Program-made: the position numbers and the translations under genes
The notes under the pieces: generated by a model
The model's input: the letters and a program-made list of their open reading frames with translations, nothing else
Database searches by the model: none
Told to the model about the DNA's origin: nothing
Assembly: GCA_018240245.1 (NCBI GenBank)
Contig: JAFEGD010000092.1
Location: forward strand, 1 to 35,496
Direction of reading: 5' to 3'
From: Spirochaetota bacterium
GTDB lineage: Bacteria; Spirochaetota; Leptospiria; Turneriellales; Turneriellaceae
DNA: 35,496 nucleotides
In this document: one piece after another, positions 33,982 to 35,496 of the stretch
Numbering within the stretch: the first letter of the stretch is position 1
How the letters are laid out: each line of letters begins with the position of its first letter

Positions 33982-35002
33982 AGTCTTTGCCCCGGCAAAG
34001 CTCAACCTTGGCCTCAAAATCACCGGGCGCTACGCCAACGGCTACCACCACCTCGAGACCCTCTTCGTACCGATCACCCTCTACGACCGGCTCGCGATTC
34101 GCCAGGCGGCACGCGACGAGGTGCGATACCTCTGGCCGGGGGGATTAACCGCCGATCAAAAACGGCAATTGGCGTTAGGGACTTTACAGAATCCTCTGCT
34201 ATGGAATTCCATAGCTATGGTGCGGCAATATCTGCAAAAGGCGGAGATATCGCTGCCCCCCGTTGCTCTCACCGTACACAAGCGTATTCCGTCGCCCGCT
34301 GGTTTGGGTGGCGCATCGAGCGATGCGGCTGTAATAGTTATTACACTTTTGCGCCATGCCGCAACCGAGTCAGGTAAAGCGCAGGCGGTCGAAATAATTC
34401 TCGCCTCGCCAGAATTCAACCGCGCGCTCGAAGGGCTCGGTGCCGATGTCCCCTACTTTGCCCGCTATGGCATCAGCGGTCAATCCGCCCGGCTGTCGGG
34501 CATTGGCCACGAACTCGCCACAGTTTCAGTACCGCGGCTGTGCGGCTGGGTTTGCGTGCCGCCATTCGGGTTTTCCACAGCCACGATGTTTGCCGAAGTA
34601 CGCCGCTGGAGCTTACCCCTGCTCGACGAACAGTCACAGCAGAGAAGACCATCCCCCCCTAATTTGGCTTTACGGCTCAACGAAATTTCGCATTCAGACG
34701 AACTCGCAGCGGGGGTTGGCGTCGTGCAAAACGATTTTGACCGCGCCGCAGCGGCGGCGTTTCCCGAAAAGTACCGCGTTATGGCCGAAGCAAAGCGACG
34801 CATCGCATTGGCGGCGGCAGGGCGGTTTAGGGGTGCGCGCATTGTTGGCATGACGGGTTCGGGGGCGGCGCTTTTTGCCGCGACCGATGCGGCATGCGCA
34901 AGACAAGACTTAAATGTGGGAGCGACAGTGTTGCAACAGCGTTTGGGTCGTGGGTGGCAGGTTTTGCCATTCGCTACAGCGCCTAGCTATGGAATTCCAT
35001 AG
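33968..35002 (+). CDS. ispE: 4-diphosphocytidyl-2-C-methyl-D-erythritol kinase
   Basis: 344-residue GHMP kinase of the non-mevalonate isoprenoid pathway. The N-terminal PAKLNLGLKITGRYANGYHHLETLF contains the catalytic Lys and substrate site. The ATP loop is PSPAGLGGASSDAA, LGADVPYF follows, and the C-terminal motif is GMTGSGAALFA. It is longer than the usual 280-300 residues, with extra sequence in the region 55-90 and in the C-terminal half. Two copies of the palindromic repeat fall in it: one in frame (34198-34215, encoding LLWNSIA) and one supplying the last codons and the TAG stop (34986-35003). The ATG at 33968 overlaps the previous gene. Confidence 0.92.
   Translation: MTAIEVFAPAKLNLGLKITGRYANGYHHLETLFVPITLYDRLAIRQAARDEVRYLWPGGLTADQKRQLALGTLQNPLLWNSIAMVRQYLQKAEISLPPVALTVHKRIPSPAGLGGASSDAAVIVITLLRHAATESGKAQAVEIILASPEFNRALEGLGADVPYFARYGISGQSARLSGIGHELATVSVPRLCGWVCVPPFGFSTATMFAEVRRWSLPLLDEQSQQRRPSPPNLALRLNEISHSDELAAGVGVVQNDFDRAAAAAFPEKYRVMAEAKRRIALAAAGRFRGARIVGMTGSGAALFAATDAACARQDLNVGATVLQQRLGRGWQVLPFATAPSYGIP
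34198..34215. repeat. Dispersed 18-bp palindromic repeat, copy 3 (inside ispE)
   Basis: GCTATGGAATTCCATAGC, a perfect palindrome. It continues as CCATAGCTATGG (34209-34220), a second overlapping palindrome. It is read in frame as part of NPLLWNSIAM, a helix that corresponds to the conserved NL-x-x-A region of IspE. Confidence 0.88.
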
Positions 35003-35007
35003 CTAGG
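34982..35007. repeat. Dispersed palindromic repeat, copy 4 (across ispE stop, before tRNA-Gln)
   Basis: The same 18-bp core as copy 3 (34986-35003), here extended by CCTA/TAGG to a perfect 26-bp palindrome. It supplies the SYGIP residues and the TAG stop of ispE and ends nine bases before tRNA-Gln. It is followed by a short A-run (35011-35016), so as RNA it could act as a hairpin between ispE and the tRNA. Confidence 0.9.
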
Positions 35008-35016
35008 TACAAAAAA

Positions 35017-35088
35017 TGGGCCGTAGCCAAGTGGTAAGGCAGCGGATTTTGATTCCGCCACGCGAAGGTTCGACCCCTTCCGGCCCAG
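35017..35088 (+). tRNA. tRNA-Gln (anticodon UUG)
   Basis: 72-nt cloverleaf. The acceptor stem TGGGCCG pairs with CGGCCCA at the 3' end, the anticodon stem is GCGGA/TCCGC around loop TTTTGAT with anticodon TTG (35049-35051), and the T arm contains GGTTCGACC. The discriminator is G and the 3' CCA is not encoded (GCAATT follows), so CCA must be added by the nucleotidyltransferase. The D loop contains AGTGGTAAGGC. Confidence 0.95.
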
Positions 35089-35182
35089 CAATTTTCTCTA
35101 CCGCGCGGCACACTCGTTTGCGCAGAAACATTTCCCCGTTAAAATCCGGTTTTCGCGCGTACGCACACTCCGCGCATGGTGC

Positions 35183-35496
35183 ATGACTCTCGCGACCTTT
35201 TTAATCCTCATCGCAATCGGTCTTCTCGCGGGTTCCTTAGGCGGTATTCTCGGCATCGGCGGCGGGTTGCTCATTATTCCCGGTCTCACCATTTTCGCGA
35301 AGCTCAACCAGCACACGGCTATCGGCACGAGCCTTGCGGTGATGCTGCCGCCAATCGGCCTTTTTGCCGCGTATAATTATTACAAGGCAGGTGCAGTCAA
35401 TTTACCATACGCAATGATTGTTGCAAGCGCGTTCATGATCGGCAGTTTTTTCTCGTCGTATATTGCGCTCGCGTTACCCGAAGTTCTCGTGCGCCG
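35183..35496 (+). CDS. TauE/SafE-family permease (3' end outside window)
   Basis: About 104 residues visible of a multi-pass membrane protein. The N-terminus (LATFLILIAIGLLAGSLGGILGIGGGLLIIPGL) holds the glycine-rich G-x-GGG motif of the TauE/SafE (DUF81) sulfite/sulfonate exporter family. The next segments HTAIGTSLAVMLPPIGLFAAYNYYKAGAVN and a following helix also fit. The ATG at 35183 has no strong Shine-Dalgarno. The gene runs off the right edge, so substrate and length cannot be judged. Confidence 0.85.
   Translation, partial: MTLATFLILIAIGLLAGSLGGILGIGGGLLIIPGLTIFAKLNQHTAIGTSLAVMLPPIGLFAAYNYYKAGAVNLPYAMIVASAFMIGSFFSSYIALALPEVLVR

Noticed and set aside
18571..35007. The palindromes as a CRISPR array
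   Set aside because: Copies are kilobases apart with no regular spacers and no cas genes nearby.

Overview
The window looks chromosomal, from a Gram-negative-type bacterium. It has an outer-membrane beta-barrel protein, an ABC-dependent O-antigen export pair, a futalosine-pathway menaquinone gene, ispE and an Rsh-type (p)ppGpp enzyme. The mix and the GC-rich codon use of the right half would fit a spirochaete of the Leptospirales (for example a Turneriella-like organism). That assignment is an inference from gene content, not a proof.

Region 1 (about 1-18,530, all minus strand) is a long, tightly packed surface-polysaccharide operon read right to left. It opens with an EPS-associated MarR-type regulator, a broken DUF4160 remnant and an intact DUF2442 gene. 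Next comes a complete five-enzyme set (wbpI, wbpA, wbpB, wbpD, wbpE) for UDP-2,3-diacetamido-2,3-dideoxy-mannuronic acid. The export pair wzm/wzt follows, but the two genes are split by a two-gene AbiEii-like nucleotidyltransferase module. Then come rfbF and rfbG (CDP-4-keto-6-deoxyglucose), two tandem paralogous SDRs, a C-methyltransferase and an RmlC-type epimerase. Together these suggest a CDP-linked, C-methyl-branched 6-deoxysugar. The left end holds a DegT aminotransferase and a sugar N-formyltransferase (probably an N-formylated amino sugar), a CmcI-family enzyme that may be an O-methyltransferase, and a GT2 glycosyltransferase cut by the window edge. Most junctions are ATGA-type overlaps or gaps of a few bases. 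The leftmost part is visibly more AT-rich than the rest, as expected of a transferred O-antigen locus.

Region 2 (18,700-22,583, minus) is a separate four-gene operon: GH18 glycosidase, class II aldolase, TraB/GumN protein and a DnaC-like AAA+ ATPase. It ends in a perfect 15-bp inverted repeat. Region 3 (22,647-35,496) is mostly plus strand: ABC exporter, PAP2 phosphatase, TPR protein (minus), Rsh, an alpha/beta hydrolase, an NAD(P)-binding protein, mqnA, an outer-membrane protein, a second wbpE, an AtpZ/AtpI-like protein, ispE, tRNA-Gln and the start of a TauE/SafE permease.

Two repeat systems stand out. One is a 196-bp fold-back element (24461-24656) with 23-bp terminal inverted repeats and a 5-bp target duplication, inserted at the stop codon of the ABC exporter. 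The other is an 18-bp palindrome (GCTATGG-N4-CCATAGC type) found four times, twice inside coding sequence (mqnA and ispE), once across the ispE stop codon and once in the leader of the O-antigen operon. No gene-free stretch exceeds 300 bases. The longest, 24462-24724, is mostly the fold-back element.
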